Shown: positions 25,492-34,598, counted from the stretch's first letter. The stretch is 64,000 nucleotides of DNA from CAZCTO01 sp964501725 (GCA_964501725.1 CAZCTO010000005.1:77138-141137); one strand, 5' to 3'. Numbers and translations: made by a program. The notes: generated by a model not told the origin, from the sequence alone.

Positions 25492-26439
25492 TCAATTACC
25501 CGGATGGAACTGATCCCCCTGAATGACATCTTCCCTGCCAAAAACCTTTCGAATGTCGTTGATCATACCCCTTTTATTCGCGGTCCAGAGCGGCGCGAGG
25601 AGAAGGTTTTTCGGGCCGTCTCCGGTCAGGCGATGGATAACCATCCGGCCCGGGAGCCTTCGAATGCAATCACAAAGGAGCTGGAGATACTCCTCTTTAC
25701 TCATCAGAGAAATTTCGCCGCGCTCAAACATATCGGCTAAATCAGTATTCCTGAGCACATGAAGCATCGTGAGTTTGACCCCGGAAACTTCGCGCTTCCG
25801 TCCGATATATTCCACCGATTCCAGCATCATTTCCCTCGTCTCGCCGGGAAGTCCGAGAATCAGGTGGACGACGACCGGAAGTCCATGTGCGGAAAGTTTG
25901 TGCAGAGCATCCTCGAAACAAGGCAAAGCAAAACCGCTTCGGATCAGGGCGGCCGTATTCGGGTGAACGGTCTGTAGTCCCAATTCAATCCACACCGGTT
26001 TTACCTGATTGAGACGCGACAGCAGTTCAAGCACCTCCTCCGGAAGGCAGTCAGGCCTTGTGGCGATCGAGACGGCGACGATATCGGGATGCGAGGCGGC
26101 TTCGAAGAAGCATTTTTCGAGTCGCGCGATTGGCCCGTAGGTATTGGAAAAAGCTTGAAAATACGCGATGTATTTGCCGCCCGGGTTTTTTCCCGAGACT
26201 TTTTCTTTTCCCTGCTCGATTTGCTCGAAAATCGGTAACCCCCGGTCGGAGGCAAACTCGCCGGACCCGCCGCCGCCGCAAAAAAGGCACCCCCGCGTAT
26301 CCAGCGTACCGTCCCGATTCGGGCAGGTGCATCCGGCATCGAGCGCGATCTTATAGACTTTGGTACCAAAGATGTGCTTCATTTCATCGCTGAAACTGCG
26401 ATATCTGCCTTTGAACGCACCCTCACTCTGAAATAGCAT
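25492..26439 (-). CDS. TIGR01212-type radical SAM protein (YhcC-like)
   Basis: The product is 315 aa. It shows the family N-terminus YRSFSDEMKHIFGTKVYKIALDAGCTCPNRDG and the cluster-binding cysteines in CTCPNRDGTLDTRGCLFCGGGG. Later motifs include AYFQAFSNTYGP and the WIELGLQT strand. The ATG at 26439 overlaps the PfkB stop by 17 nt, so the two are coupled. YhcC-type enzymes are radical SAM proteins of uncertain substrate; the C-terminal block near GDGPKNLLLAPLWTANK is typical. The role here is not known beyond the family. Confidence 0.92.
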   Translation of the reverse strand: MLFQSEGAFKGRYRSFSDEMKHIFGTKVYKIALDAGCTCPNRDGTLDTRGCLFCGGGGSGEFASDRGLPIFEQIEQGKEKVSGKNPGGKYIAYFQAFSNTYGPIARLEKCFFEAASHPDIVAVSIATRPDCLPEEVLELLSRLNQVKPVWIELGLQTVHPNTAALIRSGFALPCFEDALHKLSAHGLPVVVHLILGLPGETREMMLESVEYIGRKREVSGVKLTMLHVLRNTDLADMFERGEISLMSKEEYLQLLCDCIRRLPGRMVIHRLTGDGPKNLLLAPLWTANKRGMINDIRKVFGREDVIQGDQFHPGN

Positions 26440-27613
26440 TGCTTCGTTCCCAGCCGGACCGGATTCGCTCCGACATCTCTTCAAAGGGGATCAGGGAGCT
26501 GACCGCGTCATAGCCGGTCACGCTGCAGGCGCCCGAAGCGAGCGCCAGATCAATACATTCCTCGAAAGGGCGTTTTTCCATCATCGCAGCAAGAAAACCT
26601 GCGATCGCCGCATCACCGGCGCCGTTTGCCGAAACGACACGATCCGCCTTAAACGCGCGGGCAAATCCCGCCCGGTCGGCAAGCAAGGACGGGTCACACG
26701 CCATCATTTTTGCCGTCTCTTCCAATCTTTCCCGCCCGGCCGTCCGGTAGTACATACCGAATTCGCCGCACTTAATCACAACAATGCCCGCGCCCAAAGC
26801 AATAAGCTCATCCGCGAGCGGCACAATATCCGCGGATACGGATAAATCCGACGGGATGTGGCTGCCGTCGGCGCATCTTTTAGCCCACGAACAATACCGG
26901 TCCGGGTCCAGGAAAATACATGTTTCTTCAAGACTCGGCAAAAAGAAATCTACATGCGGCAATGTTTTGCGAAGGATTTCCCTCCAGTTCGCCTGCGCCG
27001 CCGGTGAGTCGGGACTGACCATCGCCATGTCCAGCGAGGTAAGGAGCGGATTCTTTTTCGCTTCGGCGAAAAGCCGGACCAGTTCAGCGCCTCCGTCCTC
27101 ATACATTCTGCGCATCAGCGGCGGATATCCGAAATGAAACAGGCGAATGCCCGAAAAATCAATACTTTTCAAATCATCCGAACAATAAAGGTCCCCCGCG
27201 CCCGGATCGTGCAAGAATATTCGGTCACTTCCCGGCAGTGCTAAAACGACTGTATAGGAAGTACTAGATTCATCGGACCGGATGAACTTACCGGTAATCC
27301 CCCGGTCTTCAATCATCCCGATTAAAATATCTCCGAACGCATCCATCCCGGTTCGTGCCGAGAGGATTACATCAGCGCCGTAGTGTGCCATCGCCGCGCC
27401 CGTGTTACCGCACGCGCCGCCGACATGAATATCAACGCCTTTCATGACATTGAGTCTTCCCGGCGTAAAAAAATCACGTGTCGATATATGTTCATTTTCG
27501 GGGATAACAGGAGTTATATCGAGAACAACATTTCCGGCAATCAGTACTTTTCCGAAACCTTTTCGCGGTCGGGACGGACCGAAAGAAACCGCGAAATTTC
27601 TCGGAATACTCAT
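26423..27613 (-). CDS. PfkB-family carbohydrate kinase
   Basis: The product is 396 aa. The ATG at 27613 follows AAAGGGA; two more upstream ATGs lack sites. It carries the two PfkB signatures: the GG-rich VDIHVGGACGNTGAAMAHYGADVIL near residues 60-80 and the catalytic anion hole NGAGDAAIAGF near 330-340, with Asp in GAGD as the base. The protein is longer than the usual 310-330 aa because of an N-terminal lead and insert loops around 240-275. It phosphorylates a sugar or nucleoside; the substrate cannot be told. It is translationally coupled to the YhcC-like gene. Confidence 0.92.
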   Translation of the reverse strand: MSIPRNFAVSFGPSRPRKGFGKVLIAGNVVLDITPVIPENEHISTRDFFTPGRLNVMKGVDIHVGGACGNTGAAMAHYGADVILSARTGMDAFGDILIGMIEDRGITGKFIRSDESSTSYTVVLALPGSDRIFLHDPGAGDLYCSDDLKSIDFSGIRLFHFGYPPLMRRMYEDGGAELVRLFAEAKKNPLLTSLDMAMVSPDSPAAQANWREILRKTLPHVDFFLPSLEETCIFLDPDRYCSWAKRCADGSHIPSDLSVSADIVPLADELIALGAGIVVIKCGEFGMYYRTAGRERLEETAKMMACDPSLLADRAGFARAFKADRVVSANGAGDAAIAGFLAAMMEKRPFEECIDLALASGACSVTGYDAVSSLIPFEEMSERIRSGWERSNAISE

Positions 27614-27648
27614 ATTAGGTGTCCCTTTCATCGGAGAACGCAAAATGT

Positions 27649-28158
27649 TTATATTTCGAAAGTAGCAGGATCAAAGGCTCGCATCTTTGAAGTGTCCGAC
27701 TGATCTGCTGAAATAATCAATACCGGCGTCCCTATGGTGCACTGGTCATAAAAATCCGCCGTTGTTTGTACCCATCCGGATGTCCTTTTGTCCGGTTTGA
27801 GATAAGAAACATAGTATCCCTGAAACAGATTTCCTGTTCCTTTAGGATTCATTCTGTCACGGCCTTCGCACTTCGTAACCATCATGTATTTGGCATCTTT
27901 AACCGGACGTGTACGTCGCAAATACTCATATACCGTCACCAGAACAATCAATCCGAGCAGCAGTCCGAGTAGAATGTAGCTGATCAGAATCATTGTCGAA
28001 CTGAGAGTCGAATCAGAGTTCCCGGATCGTGTACTGCCAAGCCATACCATCAGAATGATAACCCAGAGAAGGAAAAGCGCCCAAAATTTTTTCTGTGCTT
28101 CGTTTCGCTCCATTTGGATTACTTTATTTACAGTATCTTCGCTTACTTCTTCCCACAT
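27649..28158 (-). CDS. Two-helix membrane protein of unknown function
   Basis: The product is 169 aa; the ATG at 28158 follows a GGGGCGGCGGAA tract and a TTG at 28176 is an alternative. It has an acidic N-terminal helix, two membrane segments (about 25-43, 56-80), and a cytosolic-looking C-terminal domain rich in beta strands (KYMMVTKCEGRDR, then YYVSYL, then GTPVLIISAD). The latter could be a small beta-barrel; I do not recognise the family. It sits 35 nt upstream of the PfkB gene on the same strand and may be in that operon. Confidence 0.75.
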   Translation of the reverse strand: MWEEVSEDTVNKVIQMERNEAQKKFWALFLLWVIILMVWLGSTRSGNSDSTLSSTMILISYILLGLLLGLIVLVTVYEYLRRTRPVKDAKYMMVTKCEGRDRMNPKGTGNLFQGYYVSYLKPDKRTSGWVQTTADFYDQCTIGTPVLIISADQSDTSKMRAFDPATFEI

Positions 28159-28336
28159 TTCCGCCGCCCCTTCCAATTCGGAAAAGCGCCCTGAGACGCC
28201 GTCCGGTTAGGACTTCACCCCAACATCCACAGTATTGATAATAACCGAAAAAAGCCTTTTTTTCAATATATCCGAGCTTGTCCGGCTCCCGGAAGAGCCA
28301 TATAAAAAGCTGTTATTCCGCCACACCGAATATCCG

Positions 28337-29596
28337 TTACAGACGTATATCCATTTGCTGTAAAGCGGAAAACCCGCCCCTGTTCTCTTCGAGTTGTCCA
28401 TTTTCGATCAGTTTAGAATCACAGGCAAGTTGAACCCCTTTTCTGATCGCCTTGCTCCCGTATTGAAGCCGTAGCCGGTCGATTACCTGATCAATGGCCG
28501 TCTTGTCTTTTTCTCCGAAATCATCGTCAAATAGCGTCAATTGTCTGGGCGCGAGCGAAGAAACCAGTTGAGTACCTCTCACCCCGAGACTTCGCACAGG
28601 ATTAGTCCATAGATAATTCCGCTTGAAAAGCTCCATCGCCGCAGCCGAAATCTCATCCGCATGATTTGTTGCGACGCTCAGGCTCACTTGCCGCTCGAAA
28701 GAGCCAAGGCTGGTGTCACGAATCCAAATTTGCACGGTTCGCGCCGCCAGTCCATGCTTTCTCAGGCGCCCGGCAACCTGATCCGAAAGCGCTACAATCG
28801 TCTGCCAGACATCTTGTTCGCTGTTCATGTCTCTTGCGGTCGTAGTGCTGTTCCCGACCGACTTGATTTCTCTTTTAAAAGAAGACAGTGCGACCGGAGA
28901 TTCCTCCAGACCGTTTGCGGAGAGCCAGAGCCGCGTTCCGTTGATTCCGAGGTAATCGTGAATATAATCCGGGGACATCGCCGCAAGTGCACCGATCGTC
29001 TTTATATTGATTTTCTCAAGCTTACCTCGGGTGGATCTGCCAACAAAAAGCAAGTCACCCACCGGAAGCGGCCATACAATGCTTCTGAAATTCTCCTCCG
29101 AAATATAGGTAGTCGCATCCGGCTTCTTATAGTCCGAACCCAGTTTTGCAAAAACCTTGTTAAAACTTACACCAATCGAGCATGTGAGCCCCAATTCTTT
29201 ATTAACGCGTCCTCTGATTTCGTCGGCAACACAAACGGGGTCTCCTGCGCCGGCAATATCGGTCAGGTCCAGCCAGCATTCGTCCAGTCCGTAAGGTTCA
29301 ACCCTGTCGGTATACTGGCAATACATTTCGAACAGCTTCGCCGAGTAATAGTTATACTGCTCGTAGTGTCCCGGTATAACAACAAGCTTCGGGCATTTCT
29401 GCTTTGCCTGCCAAATCGTCTCCGCCGTCTTCACGCCACACGCAGCGGCAAGCGGATTCTTGGCAAGGATAATGCCATGCCGCTTCTCCGCATCTCCGCC
29501 CACGGCCATCGGGACTTTCCTGAGTTCCGGTTGATTAATCATCTCAACCGATGCGAAAAAACAATTTTGATCGATATGCAGTATCTTTCGATTCAT
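28337..29596 (-). CDS. Y-family DNA polymerase (DinB/UmuC type)
   Basis: The product is 419 aa. It begins with the palm motif HIDQNCFFASVEMI (catalytic D8, and the FFASVE steric region) and has LDECWLDLT with the catalytic Asp-Glu pair near residues 104-106. Helix-hairpin-helix and little-finger regions follow (GLEESPVALSSFKREIKSVG). A sequence QLTLFDDD near residue 365 fits a beta-clamp-binding motif (QLxLF). Such polymerases copy damaged templates. The start ATG has GAGAAGTGG upstream. A SOS box is not obvious in the leader. Confidence 0.93.
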   Translation of the reverse strand: MNRKILHIDQNCFFASVEMINQPELRKVPMAVGGDAEKRHGIILAKNPLAAACGVKTAETIWQAKQKCPKLVVIPGHYEQYNYYSAKLFEMYCQYTDRVEPYGLDECWLDLTDIAGAGDPVCVADEIRGRVNKELGLTCSIGVSFNKVFAKLGSDYKKPDATTYISEENFRSIVWPLPVGDLLFVGRSTRGKLEKINIKTIGALAAMSPDYIHDYLGINGTRLWLSANGLEESPVALSSFKREIKSVGNSTTTARDMNSEQDVWQTIVALSDQVAGRLRKHGLAARTVQIWIRDTSLGSFERQVSLSVATNHADEISAAAMELFKRNYLWTNPVRSLGVRGTQLVSSLAPRQLTLFDDDFGEKDKTAIDQVIDRLRLQYGSKAIRKGVQLACDSKLIENGQLEENRGGFSALQQMDIRL

Positions 29597-29821
29597 ACGT
29601 CCACTTCTCAGATAAATTTACCAAGGTTTGCTCGAGCATAATTATGTTGAGGCCTCATTTAGCAGCTGCTCCATAAAGGAACGTTTGTTCTTTATGAATA
29701 TATCATGTTCACTGATTGTTTGCAAGAATTGTCAATTTGTGCATTGTCAAATGTTGTTGTAGTCTTTAATTCTTTGACAAGTTGGTATATAATTTAGAAA
29801 AAGAACTTATGCATATAAATT

Positions 29822-29852
29822 TGAGGCGCATATACAATCTAATATGCGTCTT
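29822..29852 (+). promoter_or_regulatory. Inverted repeat in the leader of the two-component operon
   Basis: GGCGCATAT and ATATGCGTC face each other over 8 nt, between a TATAAT (29788-29793) and the response-regulator start. It could be a regulator site or a leader hairpin. Confidence 0.35.
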
Positions 29853-29873
29853 AGGCCAAAAGGTGGTGGCAGT

Positions 29874-30581
29874 ATGGCAAAACAACGTTTATTACTAGTC
29901 GATGACGATACAGATATTCTTGAGGTTAATAAGGCCTATCTCGAAAACGAAGGCTACGATGTGGGCGTCGCAACGACGATGACGCAAACGCTTGAGAAGG
30001 TCGCGACCAATGTATTTGACTGCATTGTTCTGGACATCATGTTGCCGGACGGAAGCGCTTATGACCTTCCATCCAAGCTGCGTGTCTACACAAAGGCGCC
30101 GATTATTTTCCTTTCCGCACGCGATCAACTGGAGGACAAGATTACCGGCTTCAAGGTTGGCGGGGATGATTATATGACCAAGCCCTACAGCCTGCAGGAG
30201 TTGTCCGCACGTATTTCCGCGCATATCCGCAGAAATATGACAGCAGACGGTTTCCTGATGGAGTTCCCTCCGCTTTCCATCAATATTAAGTCCCGCGAGG
30301 TCATCCTGAACGGCAAACAAGTTCACTTGACCAACCGTGAGTTTGATATCCTTCGCCTTTTGGCCGAGACTCCCAACGTGATTGTCCCCTTTTCCAGAAT
30401 CTATTCAGTGGTATGGGGTGACGACGGGATGTGCGATAACCATTTGGTCATGGTCAATATCAGTTACTTAAGAAAGAAGATGGAGAAAGCCGCTCCGGAT
30501 GTTCTTTTTGTCAAGACCGAGTGGGGTAGCGGATATTCATTCGCATATCCGCCGATAAGGAATACGCTTCGTCCGGAATAG
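29874..30581 (+). CDS. OmpR/PhoB-type response regulator
   Basis: The product is 235 aa; the ATG at 29874 follows AGGTGG. Residues 1-115 are a receiver domain with acidic pocket LLVDDDT, phospho-acceptor Asp in IVLDIMLPDG and Lys in MTKPYS. Residues about 135-230 are a winged-helix domain (VHLTNREFDILRLLAETPN, then VWGDDGM, then YLRKKME and GSGYSFAY). It is followed by its sensor kinase 27 nt downstream. The target genes are unknown. Confidence 0.95.
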   Translation: MAKQRLLLVDDDTDILEVNKAYLENEGYDVGVATTMTQTLEKVATNVFDCIVLDIMLPDGSAYDLPSKLRVYTKAPIIFLSARDQLEDKITGFKVGGDDYMTKPYSLQELSARISAHIRRNMTADGFLMEFPPLSINIKSREVILNGKQVHLTNREFDILRLLAETPNVIVPFSRIYSVVWGDDGMCDNHLVMVNISYLRKKMEKAAPDVLFVKTEWGSGYSFAYPPIRNTLRPE

Positions 30582-30608
30582 AAAGTTCGATCCCCGGCCG
30601 TAAAAGCA

Positions 30609-32834
30609 ATGACGACAAATACGCCCCTTTATGTTAAGGACAAAAGAATCGTCCTGAAGATGTTCGTGCGTACGGTCATCTTTCTGGTGGTATTACTTGC
30701 CGTGTACGTTATCGTCTTTTTGGCGAATCAACGTCACGGCAATTCTTTGGTTCTCGATAAATCCGGCGCAGTTGATTTGAGCGGATGGGCTTTTTCCGAA
30801 AAAGGCAGAAACTATCTTGATTACGGTTGGCAGTTCTATCCGAATCAACTTCTGTCTCCGGCGGACTTTTCTGATCCGGCCTTGACGGATGCATCTATGC
30901 CGGAATATGATTCCAGTACAATTCCCCACTACTCTGAGGTTTCTATTTCGACAAATGGTTGGGTTGATTTGGGTTGGTCCTCAAAGGCAAACAGAGAAAA
31001 TATCGAATCGATGAACCAATCCGGCTTCGGAACCTACCGTTTGATCGTCCGCGTGATGCCCCACGCCGGTGCATTGGCTTTTGATTTTCCGGAAATCAAT
31101 CAGGCAGCTAAGATCTATTTAAACGGCGAACTTTATAAGGAAATCGGCAATATATCCGAATCAAAGGATGATTATGAGTATGCGGAAGCCTATTCAACGA
31201 TTCAAATTCCTCCCGACGATACCGGTATCGTTGAAATTGTAGTTGCCTGCTCCAACTTTTCGACACCGTTCGGCGGCGTTACCATAGCCCCTGCAATCGG
31301 TACGCCCGATCAGATCAGCAATATTCGCACTGCCTCAAAAGTTTGGCTCAGCAGTGTACTCACACTGTTTTTTCTGATTGCAATAACCGGATTTTATGTC
31401 TCCTTTACTTTCCAAGACAAGAAGAAATATTATTATTTCATTCTGATTATCTCAATATCGATCAGCTATGAGTTCTGTGACAAAATCTTCATACCGCTTC
31501 CGCTCTACTGGAATAAGTTATTGCAGGCGACATTTTTTCTGTTGATGTCCTTGGTCGCGGCACTCTACTTTTCTTCCATCTATCCCAAAACGGAAGGCGA
31601 CTTGTTCAGCCGGATCAAGAACTGGGATATCTTGATTTTCTTCGCCGCAATCTGTACGTTCCTCACGATATATTGGTTGAATCCCGGCCTGTTGTCGTAT
31701 AAATCCACTATTGTCGCCAACACGCTGTTTGCAGCCTTCATTAACCTGTACAATTTCTTCAGGGTCTTATATATGACCCCGCGGCATCCGGAGGAAGGTA
31801 CTTTTCACTTAATTTCCGCAGCGATGGGCAGCATCATTTTTTCGACCATGTTGATCCGCTCCCCGCAAATCTATTTTATCCCCCTTCACTCCGTCGGGAT
31901 TGTCATCTTGATCTTTGGTACGGCACTATACTTCACGATCCGTTATGTCAGAAACTACAACCAGATCTCACGTTTTACGCAGGAATTGGAGAGGGCCGTA
32001 CAGGAAAAGACGCGAAGTATCGCGAGGGTTAACGCCGAGCTTGTGAATGCCAATCAAATGCTGATCAAGAACGAAGAAGCCCGTAAAAAAATGATGTCAA
32101 ATGTTTCACATGATTTACGAACTCCGATTACGGCGATCCGGGGTTATATTGAATTGATCATGAATTTGAAGGGCAAAGCAACCAAGCAGAATCTTGAAGC
32201 CTACCTCAACAACATGCACATCAGAAGCGTTCAGATGGAGCAACTGATTGACGATCTGGTTCAGTTGACACGACTCGAATCCGATAATGCCGATATGATG
32301 TCCCAGCCAGTAAGTCTTCGGGATATGATCTTAAATCTTTACGATCTTTACGTCATGGAATGCGAAGGAACCAATAAGAAAATCACACTGGATCTCCCGG
32401 ATAACGATGCGCTCACGATCATGGGAGACCCGAACCGACTACTTCGTGTGTTAGAAAACATCATTGTTAATGCGTTACGTTATACCGATGAGAATGCCGA
32501 AATTGATATCCGCGTCTTCCGTGAAGCCGCGCTTCTGGGCGGCGAGTCTATTCACGTCATTATCCGCGATAACGGAATCGGCATTCCTCCGGCAGAGTTG
32601 CCGTACATTTTCGATCGCTTTTATCGAGCCACTAATGCGTCGATTCACAAGAACGGCTCCGGGCTGGGATTATCTATCGTAAAGAGTATTGTTGAGAAAC
32701 ACAAGGGCAAGATCTGGGCGGAGAGTCGTGAAAAGATGGGTTCCCGTTTTCACATCCTCTTTCCCGGCGTAAGCATTCGTGATATTGAGCGGGCCAAAGC
32801 GGCTCAAGAAGATAAAGAGATTGAAAAACCATAA
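30609..32834 (+). CDS. Sensor histidine kinase with large extracytoplasmic and multi-helix membrane sensor (7TMR-DISM-like)
   Basis: The product is 741 aa. An N-terminal helix (about 16-37) is followed by an extracytoplasmic region of about 200 aa with jelly-roll-like segments (YRLIVRV, FDFPEINQAAKIYLNGELYKEIG). A block of about seven helices follows (about 250-455), as in 7TMR-DISM receptors, then a coiled coil, the HisKA box SNVSHDLRTPITAIRGYIEL with the phospho-accepting His near residue 500, and an HATPase domain with N, G1 and G2 boxes (NIIVNALRYTDENAEIDIRV, IRDNGIGIP, GSGLGLSIV). It pairs with the response regulator upstream. The signal may be a carbohydrate or cell-wall cue, but this is inference. 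Confidence 0.93.
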   Translation: MTTNTPLYVKDKRIVLKMFVRTVIFLVVLLAVYVIVFLANQRHGNSLVLDKSGAVDLSGWAFSEKGRNYLDYGWQFYPNQLLSPADFSDPALTDASMPEYDSSTIPHYSEVSISTNGWVDLGWSSKANRENIESMNQSGFGTYRLIVRVMPHAGALAFDFPEINQAAKIYLNGELYKEIGNISESKDDYEYAEAYSTIQIPPDDTGIVEIVVACSNFSTPFGGVTIAPAIGTPDQISNIRTASKVWLSSVLTLFFLIAITGFYVSFTFQDKKKYYYFILIISISISYEFCDKIFIPLPLYWNKLLQATFFLLMSLVAALYFSSIYPKTEGDLFSRIKNWDILIFFAAICTFLTIYWLNPGLLSYKSTIVANTLFAAFINLYNFFRVLYMTPRHPEEGTFHLISAAMGSIIFSTMLIRSPQIYFIPLHSVGIVILIFGTALYFTIRYVRNYNQISRFTQELERAVQEKTRSIARVNAELVNANQMLIKNEEARKKMMSNVSHDLRTPITAIRGYIELIMNLKGKATKQNLEAYLNNMHIRSVQMEQLIDDLVQLTRLESDNADMMSQPVSLRDMILNLYDLYVMECEGTNKKITLDLPDNDALTIMGDPNRLLRVLENIIVNALRYTDENAEIDIRVFREAALLGGESIHVIIRDNGIGIPPAELPYIFDRFYRATNASIHKNGSGLGLSIVKSIVEKHKGKIWAESREKMGSRFHILFPGVSIRDIERAKAAQEDKEIEKP

Positions 32835-32859
32835 TTATCGGAAGGCAATTCCCACGTCA

Positions 32860-32900
32860 AAAAAGCACCGCCGCATACATCCCAAATGCATGCGGCGGTT
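32860..32900. terminator. Terminator between the kinase gene and the DUF1858 gene
   Basis: CCGCCGCAT and ATGCGGCGG form a 9-bp stem. On the minus strand the stem is followed by TTTTTT, so it best ends the DUF1858 transcript; it may also stop the kinase operon. Confidence 0.75.
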
Positions 32901-32928
32901 AATTCTATACGAAAGAAATCAGTTAGAA

Positions 32929-33141
32929 TCAGCCCTTTTTCTCCAGTTCAATAAAAAAAAGATTCAACTCATCCAATAACTTGTCGCAGTCCAGAGAGTG
33001 CACTGCACAAGCCTCTTCAATTGTCTCCCCGCTGGCCATCGCGCATCCCAGGCAATGTAATCCGCTCTGCAAAAAAATCGGAATCGTCCCTTGATTCATA
33101 TTCAGCACGTCACCGATAATCATATCCTTTGTAATCGTCAT
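32929..33141 (-). CDS. DUF1858 domain protein
   Basis: The product is 70 aa, a lone DUF1858 domain. It has the family's opening (MIIGDVLNMNQGTIPIFLQSGLHCLGCAMASGETIEEAC): helix, Asn/Pro turn, and the CLGC pair with a third Cys 12 residues on. The paired cysteines suggest metal or redox chemistry, and the domain also occurs fused to hybrid-cluster or iron-sulfur proteins. The ATG has AAGGAGG upstream. It is transcribed alone. Confidence 0.92.
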   Translation of the reverse strand: MTITKDMIIGDVLNMNQGTIPIFLQSGLHCLGCAMASGETIEEACAVHSLDCDKLLDELNLFFIELEKKG

Positions 33142-33483
33142 ATTTATGTCCTCCTTTTTAGTGTATTCACTCCTTACATTATCACGCGCAAATCATTATC
33201 ACAAGACTTTCACGGCATTAGCCGCCTTGAAGATGATTTGGGCGGGAATGAGTATCAGAAAGCACAAAAAATAATCCATTTTCTTTAACAAAAAGGGCAT
33301 TTGCCCCTATGCAAAAGAAAGGGTATGAAGTAAAATGTTCATAACGTGTTAAGCAGTTCAACGTGAAAACACGCACATTTATTCTTGCTCTTGAGAGCAT
33401 AATTACACAATCGGCTTGACATATGACATCAGAATGTATGATAATAGCCGATGTGAATATCGCCTGAAGGAGGCTCAGTGACT
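33142..33483. other. Intergenic stretch with a weak orphan terminator and the HU promoter
   Basis: This 342-nt gap between divergent genes has no coding frame I can support. It holds a GGGC/GCCC hairpin followed by TTTTT on the minus strand (33291-33306), a TGCTCT/AGAGCA dyad at 33386-33399, and the HU promoter at 33416-33445. Confidence 0.4.
33416..33445 (+). promoter_or_regulatory. Promoter of the HU gene
   Basis: TTGACA (33416-33421) and GATAAT (33440-33445) are 18 bp apart, 38 nt before the ATG at 33484. Confidence 0.7.
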
Positions 33484-33759
33484 ATGAACAAGACAGACCT
33501 AATCGATGCAATTGCACAGTCAACAGACCTTACCAAGAAAGAATCCGAAGCAGCAATCAACGCAACACTCGACGCGATTGTTGATGCATTGGCCAAGGAT
33601 GAGAAAGTAGTACTGGTTGGATTCGGCACCTTCGAGACAAAGAAGCGTGCAGCCCGTAAAGGACGCAACCCCAGCACCGGAAAGCCGATGGACATACCTG
33701 CTTCCAAAGCTCCTGTTTTTAAGGCTGGCAAGGGCATGAAGGACAAGGTCAATAAGTAA
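33484..33759 (+). CDS. hup: HU family DNA-binding protein
   Basis: The product is 91 aa, the length of HU. It opens MNKTDLIDAIAQSTDLTKKESEAAI and has the DNA-binding arm signature GFGTFETKKRAARKGRNPSTGKPM, followed by the C-terminal PVFKAGKGMKDKV. AAGGAGG precedes; the GTG at 33478 is an alternative start 6 nt earlier. HU packages and bends the chromosome. A good -35/-10 pair and a strong terminator flank it, as for a single highly expressed gene. Confidence 0.97.
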   Translation: MNKTDLIDAIAQSTDLTKKESEAAINATLDAIVDALAKDEKVVLVGFGTFETKKRAARKGRNPSTGKPMDIPASKAPVFKAGKGMKDKVNK

Positions 33760-33786
33760 TCCAACTGTTGGATTTACAGATCTTTC

Positions 33787-33822
33787 AAGAAGCTTCGGAT
33801 TATCCGGAGCTTCTTTTTATTA
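33787..33822 (+). terminator. Rho-independent terminator of the HU gene
   Basis: AGAAGCT and AGCTTCT with inner CGG/CCG form a stem followed by TTTTTATT. Confidence 0.85.
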
Positions 33823-33851
33823 GTATTGAGGGATAATCGTTACGGCTTCCG

Positions 33852-34457
33852 TTACAAAGAAAATTGAGCCGCATAGGGCAGACAGTCATGTTGGTCAACC
33901 AGGCCTGCTGATACTTCGTCACAGAGTTTATGCAGGATATATACATTCCGTCTGCCTTCGTTAAAAACGCTCATTTTTCGAAAAGCATAACGCAGATTCC
34001 TCTCCACCTGAGATACGGAAATTCCGAACTCCTTGCCCGCCATCGGGTATAAACGCTTCGACACGGCAGTCATCAGAGAAGGGTCCCGAACACTCTGGAC
34101 CAGCATATATCTTGCGATTCTGGCGCCAAGTAATATCCGGTCGAGTTGATGTCGTTCAAGGACAGCCTCAACAATCTTAAGAACATCTGCGTTGGATATG
34201 GAAGAGTGATCAAGTCCCTCGAGCGCTTGTCCGGTAATTCTTCGAACCATCGTAGAGACGCCTGTTCTGGCATCTACCAAATAATGAAGCCTGCCCGCCG
34301 TGTCGGATATTCCGACCATACCCCGCTTCTTCATCACAGAATTAATATTATCGAGAATCATGCGGTCACTGCAAACTACATAAAAACCCACTTCCTTACC
34401 CGGATTGACATTGTAACCGAAAGAAGTCCTGTCCGTAGTTGCGGTAATCATATTCAT
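33852..34457 (-). CDS. Spo0A C-terminal-domain-like regulator with a divergent N-terminus
   Basis: The product is 201 aa; the ATG at 34457 follows GGAGGG. Residues about 70-180 resemble the Spo0A DNA-binding domain: an alpha-helical lead (GARIARYMLVQSVRDPSL), then TAVSKRLYPMAGKEFGISVSQVERNLRYAFRKM, matching Spo0A's SITKQLYP...SRVERAIRHAIE helix pair that contacts DNA. The first 65 residues are short and receiver-like (EVGFYVVCSDRMILDNINSVM) but I cannot find the acidic pocket and phospho-Asp of a receiver. So this is likely a phosphorylation-independent or otherwise controlled Spo0A relative. It is convergent with HU. Confidence 0.72.
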   Translation of the reverse strand: MNMITATTDRTSFGYNVNPGKEVGFYVVCSDRMILDNINSVMKKRGMVGISDTAGRLHYLVDARTGVSTMVRRITGQALEGLDHSSISNADVLKIVEAVLERHQLDRILLGARIARYMLVQSVRDPSLMTAVSKRLYPMAGKEFGISVSQVERNLRYAFRKMSVFNEGRRNVYILHKLCDEVSAGLVDQHDCLPYAAQFSL

Positions 34458-34542
34458 TCTTCTCTTCCCTCCTGTCATTTCGTCGCAAAATCTATTTTGT
34501 CACCCGACAGCGAGAGAATCAACATGATATAATCCAAACTTT

Positions 34543-34572
34543 TTATAAAAATAGCTCCTCTTGCGGGGAGCT
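34543..34572 (-). terminator. Rho-independent terminator of the ligA operon
   Basis: On the minus strand AGCTCC and GGAGCT form a stem followed by ATTTTTAT, 27 nt past the last operon gene. Confidence 0.7.
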
Positions 34573-34598
34573 TGAATGAAGCAGGCGAAAAAAACGAT

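Noticed and set aside
28207..28401. A small minus-strand gene after the Y-family polymerase
   Set aside because: It overlaps the polymerase 3' end in another frame, has no ribosome binding site and no recognisable features.
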